Part shown: one piece after another, positions 28,114 to 36,731 of the stretch | Layout of the letters: every line of letters starts with the position of its first letter | Position numbering within the stretch: position 1 is the stretch's first letter | From: Brevundimonas vesicularis | Lineage (GTDB): Bacteria > Pseudomonadota > Alphaproteobacteria > Caulobacterales > Caulobacteraceae | Assembly: GCF_014204545.1 (NCBI RefSeq) | Contig: NZ_JACHLJ010000002.1 | Coordinates: 372,001-436,000 of the forward strand | DNA: 64,000 nucleotides | Direction: 5' to 3' | Translations under genes and position numbers: made by a program | Notes under the pieces: model-generated | The model's database searches: none | The model's input: only the letters and a program-made list of their open reading frames with translations | What the model was told of the DNA's origin: nothing

Positions 28114-28138
28114 TCGATAGTCCTAATCGGACTATCGA
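28114..28138. promoter_or_regulatory. Perfect dyad, probable PadR operator
   Basis: TCGATAGTCC-TAATC-GGACTATCGA: two perfect 10-bp arms around a 5-base centre, in the 57-base region between the divergent PadR gene (start 28098) and the protease gene (start 28156). Size and placement suit a dimeric winged-helix repressor controlling both genes. A TTGACC at 28099-28104 upstream could serve as a -35 element for the rightward gene. Confidence 0.65.
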
Positions 28139-28155
28139 CGTCCATGGAGGAATGC

Positions 28156-29064
28156 ATGATCCGGTCCCTGTTCAAACGCGCCATGGCGGCGTCCTGCCTG
28201 GCCGGGGCCAGCCTATCGGCTGGCCTTGCTGCGGCGCAAGCCGCACCCGTCGCTCAAGCGACCCCTCAGGCGACCTCTCCGGCGCCGGCGGCCGCTGTGG
28301 CCCGCATCCCGCTCTATGTCTCGGACGGCCGGGCGCTTCTGATGATGCGGATCAACGGCGGCCATCCTGCGCCCGTCGTCTTCGACACCGGCACCAACGG
28401 CAATCTGATCTACAAATCCTACGCCGACGACATCGGCATGCCGAATGTGGGACCGTCCCAATCCAGAGACGGCAGCACGGGCCTGATGGTGCCCGGCTAT
28501 ACGACCAGTCTGAAGGGCGTGACCCTGGGCGGCTATGCGATCACCGAGGGCCCCGCCACCGTCTTCGAGTTCAGGGACGAGGACGAAGTCGGCATCTTCG
28601 GTCCCAACAGCTTCCCCGGGAAACTGGTCGAGATGAACCTGGCGAAAGGCGAGCTGCGCATCATGGCGCCCGATGCGCCCCAGCGTCCCGAAGGCCCCGG
28701 ACACGCCTATTCCGACGACGAACGGCTGCCGGTCGTAGCATTGGACCTGCCGGGCGCCTCGGTCGAGGCGACCCTGGACACCGGCAACGACAGCGCCTTC
28801 TTGTTGCCGCTGTCTCTAGTCAGCCAGATCAAGCTGAAGGGCGAGCCGCGCAAGATCGGCATCGCGACCTCGGCCGCCGGAACCCAGCCGGTGTACGAGG
28901 CCCAGGCCGACGGCCCGGTCAAGGTCGGCGGCGTCGTGGTCGACAGCCCCAAGCTGCGCTTCATCGAGGGCGGAACCCCCAATATCGGCCTGCCCATGAT
29001 GCGCAAGTTCCGGTTCGTCTTCGACCCCACCAACGAACGCACCTGGGTCCTGGCGGGCGACTGA
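28156..29064 (+). CDS. Exported retropepsin-like aspartyl protease family protein
   Basis: A 302-residue protein with a signal peptide (MAASCLAGASLSAGLAAAQA). Two DTG-type motifs are present: PVVFDTGTNGNLIYKSY and EATLDTGNDSAFLLPLSL, each followed by hydrophobic residues, so the protein looks like a pepsin/retropepsin fold with both halves in one chain. ATG 28156 is preferred because GGAGG lies 5 bases upstream. It is probably periplasmic. It is divergent from a PadR regulator, which likely controls it. Whether it is proteolytically active is not known. Confidence 0.8.
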   Translation: MIRSLFKRAMAASCLAGASLSAGLAAAQAAPVAQATPQATSPAPAAAVARIPLYVSDGRALLMMRINGGHPAPVVFDTGTNGNLIYKSYADDIGMPNVGPSQSRDGSTGLMVPGYTTSLKGVTLGGYAITEGPATVFEFRDEDEVGIFGPNSFPGKLVEMNLAKGELRIMAPDAPQRPEGPGHAYSDDERLPVVALDLPGASVEATLDTGNDSAFLLPLSLVSQIKLKGEPRKIGIATSAAGTQPVYEAQADGPVKVGGVVVDSPKLRFIEGGTPNIGLPMMRKFRFVFDPTNERTWVLAGD

Positions 29065-29074
29065 CGTTCAGGGC

Positions 29075-29100
29075 GGTCCGATGCCGTCAGGCGTCGGACC
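29075..29100. other. Stem-loop between convergent genes
   Basis: GGTCCGATGCC-GTCA-GGCGTCGGACC forms an 11-bp stem (one G-U type wobble) just after the protease stop and over the last codons of the convergent MarR gene. No T run follows. It may limit read-through in both directions. Confidence 0.4.
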
Positions 29101-29620
29101 GTTCAGGCGGCTGCGGGATACGATCCGTCAGCAGCTTCAGCACCTTGGCGGTGATCGCCAGCTCCTCGTCGGTGACGCCCGCCAGCAGTCGGGTGCGATC
29201 CTCACGCGCGACGCGATCGGAGGCGTTCAGCGCATCCAGCCCCTTGGGCTCCAGCTGGATCAGGTTGGCGCGTCCGTCGCCGCAAAACGGATGACGCGAC
29301 ACCAGCCCCTCTTCGATCGACAGCTTGATGCGGCGTGACAGCGAGGCCTCCGATATCCGCAGGATCGCCGCCAACTCCGCCTGCGTCAGCCCCTTGGGCT
29401 TGGACGCCAGAACATACAGGTGCGCCCGCTGGGCCGCCGTATAGCCTCGACCGCGAAACAGCACATTGGCTCGCGTGATCCACGCGCGGGCCACAAAGGC
29501 GATGCGCATGGAGACAACCCGTTCCAGGCCTGCTCGCGCATCCTCCCCGATCGTCGCCACATCCCCCTCTGAAGCGTTCAAATAAAAGGCGTCGTCAAGA
29601 TCGGCGGGGTGGGAAGACAT
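29087..29620 (-). CDS. MarR-family transcriptional regulator
   Basis: A 177-residue regulator with a winged helix: KGLTQAELAAILRISEASLS then RRIKLSIEEGLVSRHPF and the wing GDGRANLIQLEPKG. A 40-residue N-terminal extension precedes the DNA-binding core. The longer frame upstream begins with TTG, so ATG 29620 is preferred, but no clear ribosome-binding site is seen at either. It is 43 bases downstream of a thioesterase gene on the same strand. Its ligand is unknown. Confidence 0.87.
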   Translation of the reverse strand: MSSHPADLDDAFYLNASEGDVATIGEDARAGLERVVSMRIAFVARAWITRANVLFRGRGYTAAQRAHLYVLASKPKGLTQAELAAILRISEASLSRRIKLSIEEGLVSRHPFCGDGRANLIQLEPKGLDALNASDRVAREDRTRLLAGVTDEELAITAKVLKLLTDRIPQPPERSDA

Positions 29621-29663
29621 CAGAACCAAAACTGCACGTCGAACGGGGAAAAAGAGGACAAAC

Positions 29664-30098
29664 CTACCCCGCGCGTAGATTCTCCACCACGCTTCTCAGT
29701 CGCGCCGGCAGCGGCTTGGGCCGGCGGGTTTCGGCGTCCACATAGACGTGGACGAAATGGCCGATGGCGGCCGGAACGTCGACGCTGCGCTTGAAGACCG
29801 CAAAGCCATAGGTGACGCTGGAGGTGCCGATCGCATCGACCTTGATCCCGACCTCGATCACATCGGGAAACTTCAGCGACGAGGTGTAGCGACAGCCCGA
29901 ATCCACCACCAGGCCGATCGATTCCGTCAGCGCATTGGCGATCAGCAGATGGGCGTTCACCGCCGAGTCCACGAACTCGTAGAATTTGGCGTTGTTGATA
30001 TGGCCGTACTGGTCGTTGTCGGCCCAGCGGGTGGAGACCATGTGAAAGGCCTTGTAGGTCGCCCGTTGCGCCAGCGCGCCCTCGTCTCGTTTCGGCAT
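29664..30098 (-). CDS. Acyl-CoA thioesterase (4-hydroxybenzoyl-CoA thioesterase-like)
   Basis: A 144-residue hot-dog-fold protein. The active-site region VSTRWADNDQYGHINNAKFY and EFVDSAVNAHLL matches the YbgC/FcbC type, with the aspartate in DNDQYGH. It would hydrolyse acyl-CoA thioesters. It differs clearly from ybgC at 18234 and is not in the tol cluster. A MarR regulator lies downstream on the same strand. Confidence 0.9.
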   Translation of the reverse strand: MPKRDEGALAQRATYKAFHMVSTRWADNDQYGHINNAKFYEFVDSAVNAHLLIANALTESIGLVVDSGCRYTSSLKFPDVIEVGIKVDAIGTSSVTYGFAVFKRSVDVPAAIGHFVHVYVDAETRRPKPLPARLRSVVENLRAG

Positions 30099-30231
30099 CG
30101 TCGTCTCCCTCGGCGACGCGAACCGTCGCTCTCGATCTCGACGCTCTAGCTTGGACGACCTTAGGTCAAGCGCCTATCGGTACACGCCTGATCACGAACG
30201 CGCTGGCCGCAGCGCGCCAAAGGGAGTTCCG

Positions 30232-31362
30232 ATGACCCTCACGACCCGCGCCGCCGTCCTGTCTGACATGGGCGCCGCCCGCCCCTACGCCGACAGCCGC
30301 CCCTTGTCCGTCCAGACCGTCACGCTGGACCCGCCCGGCCCCGGCGAGGTCTTGGTCGCGATCAAGGCGGCGGGCCTGTGCCATTCGGACCTTTCGGTCA
30401 TCAACGGCGACCGCCCCCGCCCTCTGCCCATGGCCCTGGGGCACGAGGCGGCGGGCGTGGTCGAGGCGCTGGGGGACGGCGTCACCGATCTCGCCATCGG
30501 CGATCACGTCGTCATGGTCTTCATGCCGTCTTGCGGCCACTGCAACCCGTGCGCCGGCGGTCGTCCCGCCCTGTGTGAGCCGGGCGCCGCCGCCAACGGC
30601 CGGGGTGAGCTTCTGTCCGGCGCCCGCCGCATTTTCCGCGAGGGCGAGCCGGTCAACCACCACCTGGGTTGCTCCGCCTTCGCCGAGCGCGCCGTCGTCT
30701 CGCGCCGCTCCTTGGTCAAGATCGATCCAGACCTGCCGTTCGAAGAGGCGGCCCTGTTCGGCTGCGCCGTCCTGACCGGCGTCGGCGCCGTGGTGAACAC
30801 CGCTGGCGTCAAGGCGGGCCAGAGCGTCGTCGTCATCGGCCTGGGCGGCGTCGGCCTGTCCAGCGTCCTGGGCGCCCTGGCCTCCGGCGCCTCGCCGGTC
30901 GTCGCCGTCGATCTGTCCGAAGACAAGCTGGCCCTCGCCCGCACCCTTGGACCCGTCCACACTGTCAACGGCGCCGACCCCGATGCGGTGGATCAGGTCC
31001 GCGCCCTGACGAACGGCGGCGCCGACTTCGCCTTCGAAATGGCCGGCTCGGCCCGCGCCCTCGACGCCGCCTGGAAGATGACCCGGCGCGGCGGGACCAC
31101 CGTCACCGCCGGCCTGCCCCCACCCGACGCGGCCCTGGCCGTCAACATCGTCTCCCTGGTCGGTGAAGAGCGCACCCTGAGGGGCTCCTACATCGGCACC
31201 TGCGTCCCCAGCCGCGACATCCCCCGCTATGTCGCCCTGTATCGTCAGGGCCGCCTGCCGGTGGACCGGCTGATGAGCGGCGTCATCCCGCTCGACGACA
31301 TCAACGCCGGCTTCGACCGTCTGCACGCCGGCGAGGTGGTGCGGCTGGTGGTCAGGCCCTGA
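30232..31362 (+). CDS. Zinc-dependent alcohol dehydrogenase (MDR family)
   Basis: A 376-residue medium-chain dehydrogenase. Catalytic zinc ligands are in AAGLCHSDLSV, LGHEAAGVV and LFGCAVLTGVGAV. The structural zinc site has four cysteines in SCGHCNPCAGGRPALCEPG. The nucleotide-binding motif is VVIGLGGVGLSS, followed by the acidic VAVDLS typical of NAD preference. ATG 30232 starts the domain; the upstream in-frame extension has no family counterpart. The enzyme resembles class III-like or aryl-alcohol dehydrogenases; the substrate is unknown. Confidence 0.92.
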   Translation: MTLTTRAAVLSDMGAARPYADSRPLSVQTVTLDPPGPGEVLVAIKAAGLCHSDLSVINGDRPRPLPMALGHEAAGVVEALGDGVTDLAIGDHVVMVFMPSCGHCNPCAGGRPALCEPGAAANGRGELLSGARRIFREGEPVNHHLGCSAFAERAVVSRRSLVKIDPDLPFEEAALFGCAVLTGVGAVVNTAGVKAGQSVVVIGLGGVGLSSVLGALASGASPVVAVDLSEDKLALARTLGPVHTVNGADPDAVDQVRALTNGGADFAFEMAGSARALDAAWKMTRRGGTTVTAGLPPPDAALAVNIVSLVGEERTLRGSYIGTCVPSRDIPRYVALYRQGRLPVDRLMSGVIPLDDINAGFDRLHAGEVVRLVVRP

Positions 31363-31371
31363 CCACCAGCC
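31343..31371. other. Hairpin over the ADH stop codon, between convergent genes
   Basis: GGCTGGTGGTCAGG-C-CCTGACCACCAGCC: 14-base arms with perfect complementarity, covering the last codons and stop of the dehydrogenase gene, with the convergent S9 peptidase gene ending 7 bases away. No T run follows, so it is a terminator-like structure rather than a textbook terminator. Confidence 0.5.
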
Positions 31372-31377
31372 CCGAAC

Positions 31378-33858
31378 TCACTCCGCCGGCTTCGGCGGGG
31401 CGTTCTTCACATACTGGTCCAGCCAGCGGGTCATCTCCCACAGGGTGTGGCCGACCGATTCCCGCGCGCGGTATCCGTGCGCCTCCAGCGGCAGGGTGAC
31501 GTAACGCGCCGTCGCCCCCAGCCCCTTCAGCGCCGCATAGAAGCGCTCGGACTGCACCGGGAAGGTGCCCGAGTTGTCGTCCGCCTCGCCGTGGATCAGC
31601 AGGATCGGCTCGTTCAGCTTGTTCGCATAGGTGAAGGGCGACATCTCGGCATAGACCTCGGTCGCCTCCCAATAGTTGCGCTGCTCGGACTGGAAGCCGA
31701 ACGGCGTCAGCGTCCGATTATAAGCCCCCGACCGCGCGATCCTGGTGCGGAACAGATCGCTGTGCGCCAGCAGGTTCGCGGTCATGAAGGCGCCGTAGCT
31801 GTGGCCGCCGACTGCGATCCGGTCGCGGTCCGCCACGCCCATGCCGACCACCGCATCGACCGCGGCCTTTGCGTCGGCGACCAGCTGCTCGACATAGGTG
31901 TCGTTCGGCTCGGCCCCATCCTTGCCGATGATGGGCATGGAGGGGTTGTCGAAGATCGCATAGCCCTGGGTCAGCAGGAACAGATGGCTGGACCCGCCGG
32001 GCCGTACGAACCGGTTCTGCACGTCCACCGTCTGGCCCGCCACCGCCGCATCGGTGAACTCGGCCGGATAGGCCCACATCAGCATCGGCAGCGGCCCGTC
32101 GCGGTGCTTGTCATAACCGGCCGGCAGATACAGCGTCCCCGACAGCTTGACCCCGTCGGCCCGCTCATAGGTCACCAGTTGCCGCGTCGCCTCGGCCAGC
32201 TGCGGCGCCGGATCGGGGAAGTTGGTCAGCCGCGTGGTCTGGCCCGTCGTCAGATCGCGGATCTGCAGGTTGGGCGGATCCAGCCGCGTCTCGCGCTGCG
32301 TCACCACCCGCTTGCCGTCCGCATCCAGGAAGCCGACCACCGCCTCGTAATCCGTGTTGGCCGAGGTCCACAGCCGTTCGCTGCGTCCCGTCGCCGGGTC
32401 CATCGCGGCCAGGAAGGGGAACTCGCCCTGGGGCGTCGCGCCCGCCCCCGACATCAGGATGCGCCCCTGCGGATCGAAGCGGATCACCGACCGTCCTTGA
32501 GCATTCGGCTGGGTCACCGGCTGGCCCGGATTGTCGTAGCGCGCCTGATAGTTCCGCTCCAGCAATACCCGGCCCTCGCCGGGATTGGACGGATCCACCA
32601 CGAAGCGCGTCTCATGCCGGGTGTTGAACCAGCGGCTGTTGACGATCGCCAGGTCGTCCCGGCCCCAGACGACGCCGCCGTACCGTTCCTTCAGGTCGAT
32701 CAGCTTCACGGGCTCGGCCGTGAACGGCGCGGCCTGCATGAAGACCCGGTCCCGGAACTCGGCCTCGCGCCGGATGTCCCCACCGTCCAGCGCCTCGACC
32801 CAGGTCAGGGTCGCCGGCGCATCGGCCCGCCACGCGACCGAGCGCGGCCCCGGCGCCACGGCGTCGAAGGCGGTCGGCACATCGTCCCTCAGCGGCAGGT
32901 CGGCGACCGTGCGCACCACGCGACCGTTCAGATCCGTCACCACGATCTCGGTCGGGAACAGGTCGTCCGGCACCGCATAGGAATAGGGCCGCTTGGCGAT
33001 CTCATGCAGGATGTATTTGCCGTCCGGCGACACCGACGCGTCCAGATAGACCGCCGGCGCCCCGATCGTCCGTGCACGGCCTTTCAGCGGAACCAGCGTC
33101 AGCTGACTGGTGAAATAATGGTCGAACAGGGCCTCGTCGCCGGGGTTCGACAACAGGTCCTGATAGGTCCGCACCGGCGCGACCCGCCCTGCCGTCTCCT
33201 CGATGTTCGGCCCCGTGGGCGCCGCCGTCACGTCCGGCGCCGGACCGCGTCCCGCCGGCACCGCCTCGACCAGCAGACCCGAACTGTCGGGCAGCCATTC
33301 ATAGCCCGTTCCGCCCGTCATATTGACCACCGGATCGGTCAGCTTCCTCGCCCGCGCCGAGGCCACATCCACGACCCACAGCTCCAGCCCCGTCGGCCGG
33401 TCCAGCACGAAGGCCAGCGACTTGGCGTCCGGCGAGAACCGCGGCGCCGTGAACCGCGCGCCGTCGGGCAGGGCCACGACGCGAGGTTGCCCGCCATCCA
33501 CCGCCTGCAGGCTCAGACCCGTCAGCCACGCCACCCGGCTTTCGGCCGCGCCATTGTTCCTCGGATTGATCCGCGTCCCCGCCAGCCGCAGCATCGGCTC
33601 GGCCAGGGCCTTGATGCTGGGCAGGTTCGACCGATCCATCAGCACCAGCGTCCGCCGATCCGGGCTCAGCATCGACGACGGCGTCGGCTTGGCGTCCAGG
33701 ATGTCCGCGATCGGCGCCGGCGGCTGCTGATAGACCATCGGTCCTGCAGCCGGCGCCGCGTTCTGGACCCCCGCGTTTTGGGCTAACGCCCCACCCGCAA
33801 CGCCGCTCAGCAACACCGCCGCCAGAAGCAGCCCAACCCCACGTCCACGCATCATCAT
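31378..33858 (-). CDS. Exported S9-family peptidase (glutamyl endopeptidase-like)
   Basis: An 826-residue enzyme with a signal peptide (VGLLLAAVLLSGVAGGALA), a long beta-propeller N-terminal part (for example FSPDAKSLAFVLDRPTGLEL), and a C-terminal alpha/beta-hydrolase domain. The catalytic triad is visible: Ser in AVGGHSYGAFMTANLL, Asp in LIHGEADDNSGTF, His in LPLEAHGYRARES. This is the prolyl oligopeptidase superfamily, probably the S9D glutamyl endopeptidase branch. ATG 33858 was chosen over an in-frame GTG at 33876. It is probably periplasmic or secreted. Confidence 0.92.
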   Translation of the reverse strand: MMMRGRGVGLLLAAVLLSGVAGGALAQNAGVQNAAPAAGPMVYQQPPAPIADILDAKPTPSSMLSPDRRTLVLMDRSNLPSIKALAEPMLRLAGTRINPRNNGAAESRVAWLTGLSLQAVDGGQPRVVALPDGARFTAPRFSPDAKSLAFVLDRPTGLELWVVDVASARARKLTDPVVNMTGGTGYEWLPDSSGLLVEAVPAGRGPAPDVTAAPTGPNIEETAGRVAPVRTYQDLLSNPGDEALFDHYFTSQLTLVPLKGRARTIGAPAVYLDASVSPDGKYILHEIAKRPYSYAVPDDLFPTEIVVTDLNGRVVRTVADLPLRDDVPTAFDAVAPGPRSVAWRADAPATLTWVEALDGGDIRREAEFRDRVFMQAAPFTAEPVKLIDLKERYGGVVWGRDDLAIVNSRWFNTRHETRFVVDPSNPGEGRVLLERNYQARYDNPGQPVTQPNAQGRSVIRFDPQGRILMSGAGATPQGEFPFLAAMDPATGRSERLWTSANTDYEAVVGFLDADGKRVVTQRETRLDPPNLQIRDLTTGQTTRLTNFPDPAPQLAEATRQLVTYERADGVKLSGTLYLPAGYDKHRDGPLPMLMWAYPAEFTDAAVAGQTVDVQNRFVRPGGSSHLFLLTQGYAIFDNPSMPIIGKDGAEPNDTYVEQLVADAKAAVDAVVGMGVADRDRIAVGGHSYGAFMTANLLAHSDLFRTRIARSGAYNRTLTPFGFQSEQRNYWEATEVYAEMSPFTYANKLNEPILLIHGEADDNSGTFPVQSERFYAALKGLGATARYVTLPLEAHGYRARESVGHTLWEMTRWLDQYVKNAPPKPAE

Positions 33859-34060
33859 CGTCTGAAGTCCCCACAAATCCCGAACCCCAGACCTACCCCC
33901 GCCCGCACGCCGGCGCCAACCCGTTTTGGCGTTACAGTGTCACATTGGCGCGGCGACGCCCACGCCTGGCCCAATTGATCCTCGACATACCGCTGATATT
34001 TCAGATTGCCGATTTTGGGCTTCGGCGTTAAGTTTCGCTGGAAACATCGGGGGGTGTGTC

Positions 34061-34843
34061 ATGGCGACTGCGAACAGGATGGGTGGGGCCGACCGTACGC
34101 CGGACCGCGTCTTTCCGGGGCTGGCCGTCGTCATGGCGCTTGTCGTCGTGGCGGGCTTTTCGCTTCAGCTAGCCATGGGCCGCTCCAGCTTTAAGGCTCC
34201 GCTGCTGGTGCACGCCCACGCCGTGGTCTTCATGGGCTGGGTCGTCATCTTCCTGGTTCAGAACCTGTTGATCGCCACGGGCCGGCTGCGTTGGCACCGA
34301 CCGCTGGGCTGGCTGGCGGCTGCATGGCTGGCGCCCATGCTGATCCTGGGCTGGCTGGTCACCGAGGCCATGGTGCGTCGGGGCGACGCGCCCTTCTTCT
34401 TCCGGCCCTTGCAGTTTCTGGTCTTCGACCCCGTGTCGCTCGCGACCTTCGTCGGCCTCACCGTCGCGGCGGTGTGGCTTCGTCGGTCAACGGACTGGCA
34501 CCGCCGCCTGCACTATTCCGCCATGGCGATCCTGCTGGGGCCGGCGGTCGGTCGGCTTTTGCCCATGCCCTTGCTGATCCCCTGGGCCTGGGAGGCGACC
34601 ACGCTCGTCACCCTGGCGTTTCCAGTCATCGGCATGATCATCGATCTGGCGAAGACCCGCCGGATCCACCCCGCCTGGTTCTGGGGTCTGGGGGTTCAGA
34701 TCGCCATGATCGCGGCGATCGAGGCCCTCACCTGGTCGCCGCTCGGTCTTCAGCTTTACCAGACCGTCACGGCCGGTTCTCCCGGCGCGACCGTCGCGCC
34801 GCTCGCCTTCCCCACGCCCCCCGGTCCGCCGCCAGGGGTCTGA
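34061..34843 (+). CDS. Multi-pass membrane protein of unknown function
   Basis: A 260-residue protein with about seven predicted helices (for example VFPGLAVVMALVVVAGFSL, VVFMGWVVIFLVQNLLIA, LAAAWLAPMLILGWLV). Conserved-looking histidines occur near helices (LLVHAHAVVF, RWHRPLGW, DWHRRLHY), which could be haem ligands as in some cytochrome-like membrane proteins, but this is not certain. ATG 34061 follows GGGGGTG. The C-terminus is Pro/Gly-rich. No family is recognised with confidence. Confidence 0.72.
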   Translation: MATANRMGGADRTPDRVFPGLAVVMALVVVAGFSLQLAMGRSSFKAPLLVHAHAVVFMGWVVIFLVQNLLIATGRLRWHRPLGWLAAAWLAPMLILGWLVTEAMVRRGDAPFFFRPLQFLVFDPVSLATFVGLTVAAVWLRRSTDWHRRLHYSAMAILLGPAVGRLLPMPLLIPWAWEATTLVTLAFPVIGMIIDLAKTRRIHPAWFWGLGVQIAMIAAIEALTWSPLGLQLYQTVTAGSPGATVAPLAFPTPPGPPPGV

Positions 34844-34871
34844 GCACGACGATGAGGCGCAGACCGCGTCC

Positions 34872-35717
34872 CTACCCCGCCAGCAGCGCCTCGACCTGAT
34901 CGCGCTCCGGCGCTGAGGGCTGCGCGCCCGGGCGGGTCGCGGCGAAGGCTCCGGCGGCGCAGGCGAAGCGCAGCGCCTCGGCCGGGTCCATGCCTTCCAG
35001 CAGGGCGACGGTGATGGCGGCGACGAAGGCGTCGCCTGCGCCTGTCGCATCAACCGCCTCTACGGCCGGCGGGGTCGCCCAGGCCATTTCGACGCCGCGC
35101 TGATACATGGCCGCGCCTCGGGCGCCCTTGGTGACGACGACCCGTCCCCCGCCCCGGTGCAGGCCGTCGCCATAGAAGGCCGCCTCGGTCTCGTTGACGA
35201 CGATCAGGTCGGCGCGGCGCAGCAGCAGTTCCGACACCGGCGCGGCGGGCGCCAGATTGGCGCAGACGAAGCCCGTCGCCCGGCCCACCGCCGCCTCGAC
35301 CGTCTCGATCGGCAGCTCCAGCTGTACGATCAGCGCGCCTTCGATCCGCTGCGGCAGCTGTTCAGGGGTGACCATATGGTTGGCGCCGGCCGCGACCACG
35401 ATCTGGTTCTCGCCGGTCGGATCGACGGCGATCAGAGCCACCCCCGTCGGGGCCGCCACATCCACCTCCACCCCCGCCAGATCGACGCCCAGGTCCTCCA
35501 TCAGGGCCAGGGCCTCGCCGGCCATGGCGTCGTTGCCGACCCGCCCGATCAGGCTGACCTCGGCCCCCAGCTTCTCGGCCGCCAGGGCCTGATTGGCGCC
35601 CTTGCCGCCGGGATGGCGCGCCAGGGTCGCCCCGGTCACCGTCTCGCCCGGCGCCGGCAGTTGGGGCGCAGTGGCCACCAGATCCAGGTTGATCGAGCCG
35701 ACGACGGTGATCCTCAT
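34872..35717 (-). CDS. rbsK: Ribokinase (PfkB family)
   Basis: A 281-residue sugar kinase. The N-terminal signature VVGSINLDLVATAPQLPAPG and HPGGKGANQALAAEKLGA are those of ribokinase, and the C-terminal PfkB motif VDATGAGDAFVAAITVAL holds the catalytic aspartate. It phosphorylates D-ribose to ribose-5-phosphate. Its ATG overlaps the nucleoside hydrolase stop (4 bases). Together they form a salvage step: the hydrolase frees ribose and this enzyme activates it. The frame is open upstream to 35903, but that part has no homology. Confidence 0.93.
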   Translation of the reverse strand: MRITVVGSINLDLVATAPQLPAPGETVTGATLARHPGGKGANQALAAEKLGAEVSLIGRVGNDAMAGEALALMEDLGVDLAGVEVDVAAPTGVALIAVDPTGENQIVVAAGANHMVTPEQLPQRIEGALIVQLELPIETVEAAVGRATGFVCANLAPAAPVSELLLRRADLIVVNETEAAFYGDGLHRGGGRVVVTKGARGAAMYQRGVEMAWATPPAVEAVDATGAGDAFVAAITVALLEGMDPAEALRFACAAGAFAATRPGAQPSAPERDQVEALLAG

Positions 35718-36682
35718 GCGCCGGCCTCCAGCGCCTGAGCCTTCAGAGCCTGAGCCTTCAGCTTGGCGACGATCAGGTCGAACACCCCTTGCGCGTCCAC
35801 CGCGATCGCCCAGCGATGCCGCGCCGTCGTCGGATCGATCCGGAACTCCACCGCCGTATGCCCGCGCGTCAGGTCCGAGCCCGTCTCCACCTCGATCCGG
35901 CACGGCTTGGTTTCAAACAGCTCTGGCTGGATCAGCCAGGCGATGGGACAGGGGTCATGCAAGGGGGCTGCATCCCACCCCACGATTTCGCGCTCCACCC
36001 GCTGCGAGAACCGCAGCGTCGACGCCGCCGCCCGCGCGGCCTCGCTGTCGATGGCCTCTATCGCCGCGATCCGGTCCTCGGTCGCGCGCACCTGATGGGT
36101 CGCGTCCAGGCCGAAGGCGACGACCTGACACCCCGATCCGAACACCACCGCCGCCGCATCCGGATCGGCCCAGATGTTGAACTCGGCCGACGCGGTGACA
36201 TTGCCGCCTTCCGACCGCGCCCCGCCCATGACCGCCACCGGCCCCAGTCGTGCGGCCAGCCGCCGCTCACGCCGCATCGCCAGCGCCAGATTGGTCATCG
36301 GCCCCAGGACGGCGATGGCGACCGAGCCTTCAGGCCGGCTCATCACCAAATCGACGATGGCGTTGGCGGCCGGCCCGTCGCCGACGATCCCCGTCGGTTC
36401 GAACGGCTCCAGATCGCCCAGACCCTCGACGCCGTGAAACTCGCCCGCCCCGGCCGGCGGACGTTTCAGCGGCCGCTCCGCCCCGCCGAACACCGGCACC
36501 TCCTCACGCCCGGCGATCTGGCGGATAATGCGCGCATTGCGCTGGGTCTTGGCGCCGGGGACATTGCCCCCGACCGTGGTTATGGCCAGCAGCTCCAGCT
36601 CGGGCGCGGCGAAGGCCAGAAACAGCGCCACGGCGTCGTCCACGCCGGGGTCGCAATCGATGATCAGGGACTGAATAGACAC
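35714..36682 (-). CDS. Nucleoside hydrolase (IunH/RihA family)
   Basis: A 322-residue N-ribohydrolase that splits nucleosides into base and ribose. The N-terminal calcium and ribose motif IIDCDPGVDDAVALFLA is complete, and VAVLGPMTNLALAMRRE and VMGGARSEGGNVTASAEFNI follow. The distal active-site aspartate is probably in PLHDPCPIAWLI. The last 15 residues contain a tandem repeat (LKAQALKAQAL) from a 15-base DNA duplication. It is coupled to ribokinase. Base specificity cannot be read from the sequence. Confidence 0.93.
   Translation of the reverse strand: MSIQSLIIDCDPGVDDAVALFLAFAAPELELLAITTVGGNVPGAKTQRNARIIRQIAGREEVPVFGGAERPLKRPPAGAGEFHGVEGLGDLEPFEPTGIVGDGPAANAIVDLVMSRPEGSVAIAVLGPMTNLALAMRRERRLAARLGPVAVMGGARSEGGNVTASAEFNIWADPDAAAVVFGSGCQVVAFGLDATHQVRATEDRIAAIEAIDSEAARAAASTLRFSQRVEREIVGWDAAPLHDPCPIAWLIQPELFETKPCRIEVETGSDLTRGHTAVEFRIDPTTARHRWAIAVDAQGVFDLIVAKLKAQALKAQALEAGA
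35733..35761. repeat. 15-base tandem duplication in the nucleoside hydrolase 3' end
   Basis: GCCTGAGCCTTCAG occurs at 35733-35746 and again at 35748-35761, giving a period of 15 bases. On the coding strand this makes a repeated five-residue unit (LKAQA) in the C-terminal tail. It looks like a slippage duplication that preserved the frame. Confidence 0.8.
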
Positions 36683-36731
36683 CGCCCATGACTAGGCAGG
36701 CCGGCCGCGCGGAGCAAGCCGCAACCGCGCC

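Noticed and set aside
35718..35903. Extended N-terminus of ribokinase
   Set aside because: The added residues are the shadow of the nucleoside hydrolase coding region; ribokinase begins with its conserved strand at ATG 35717.
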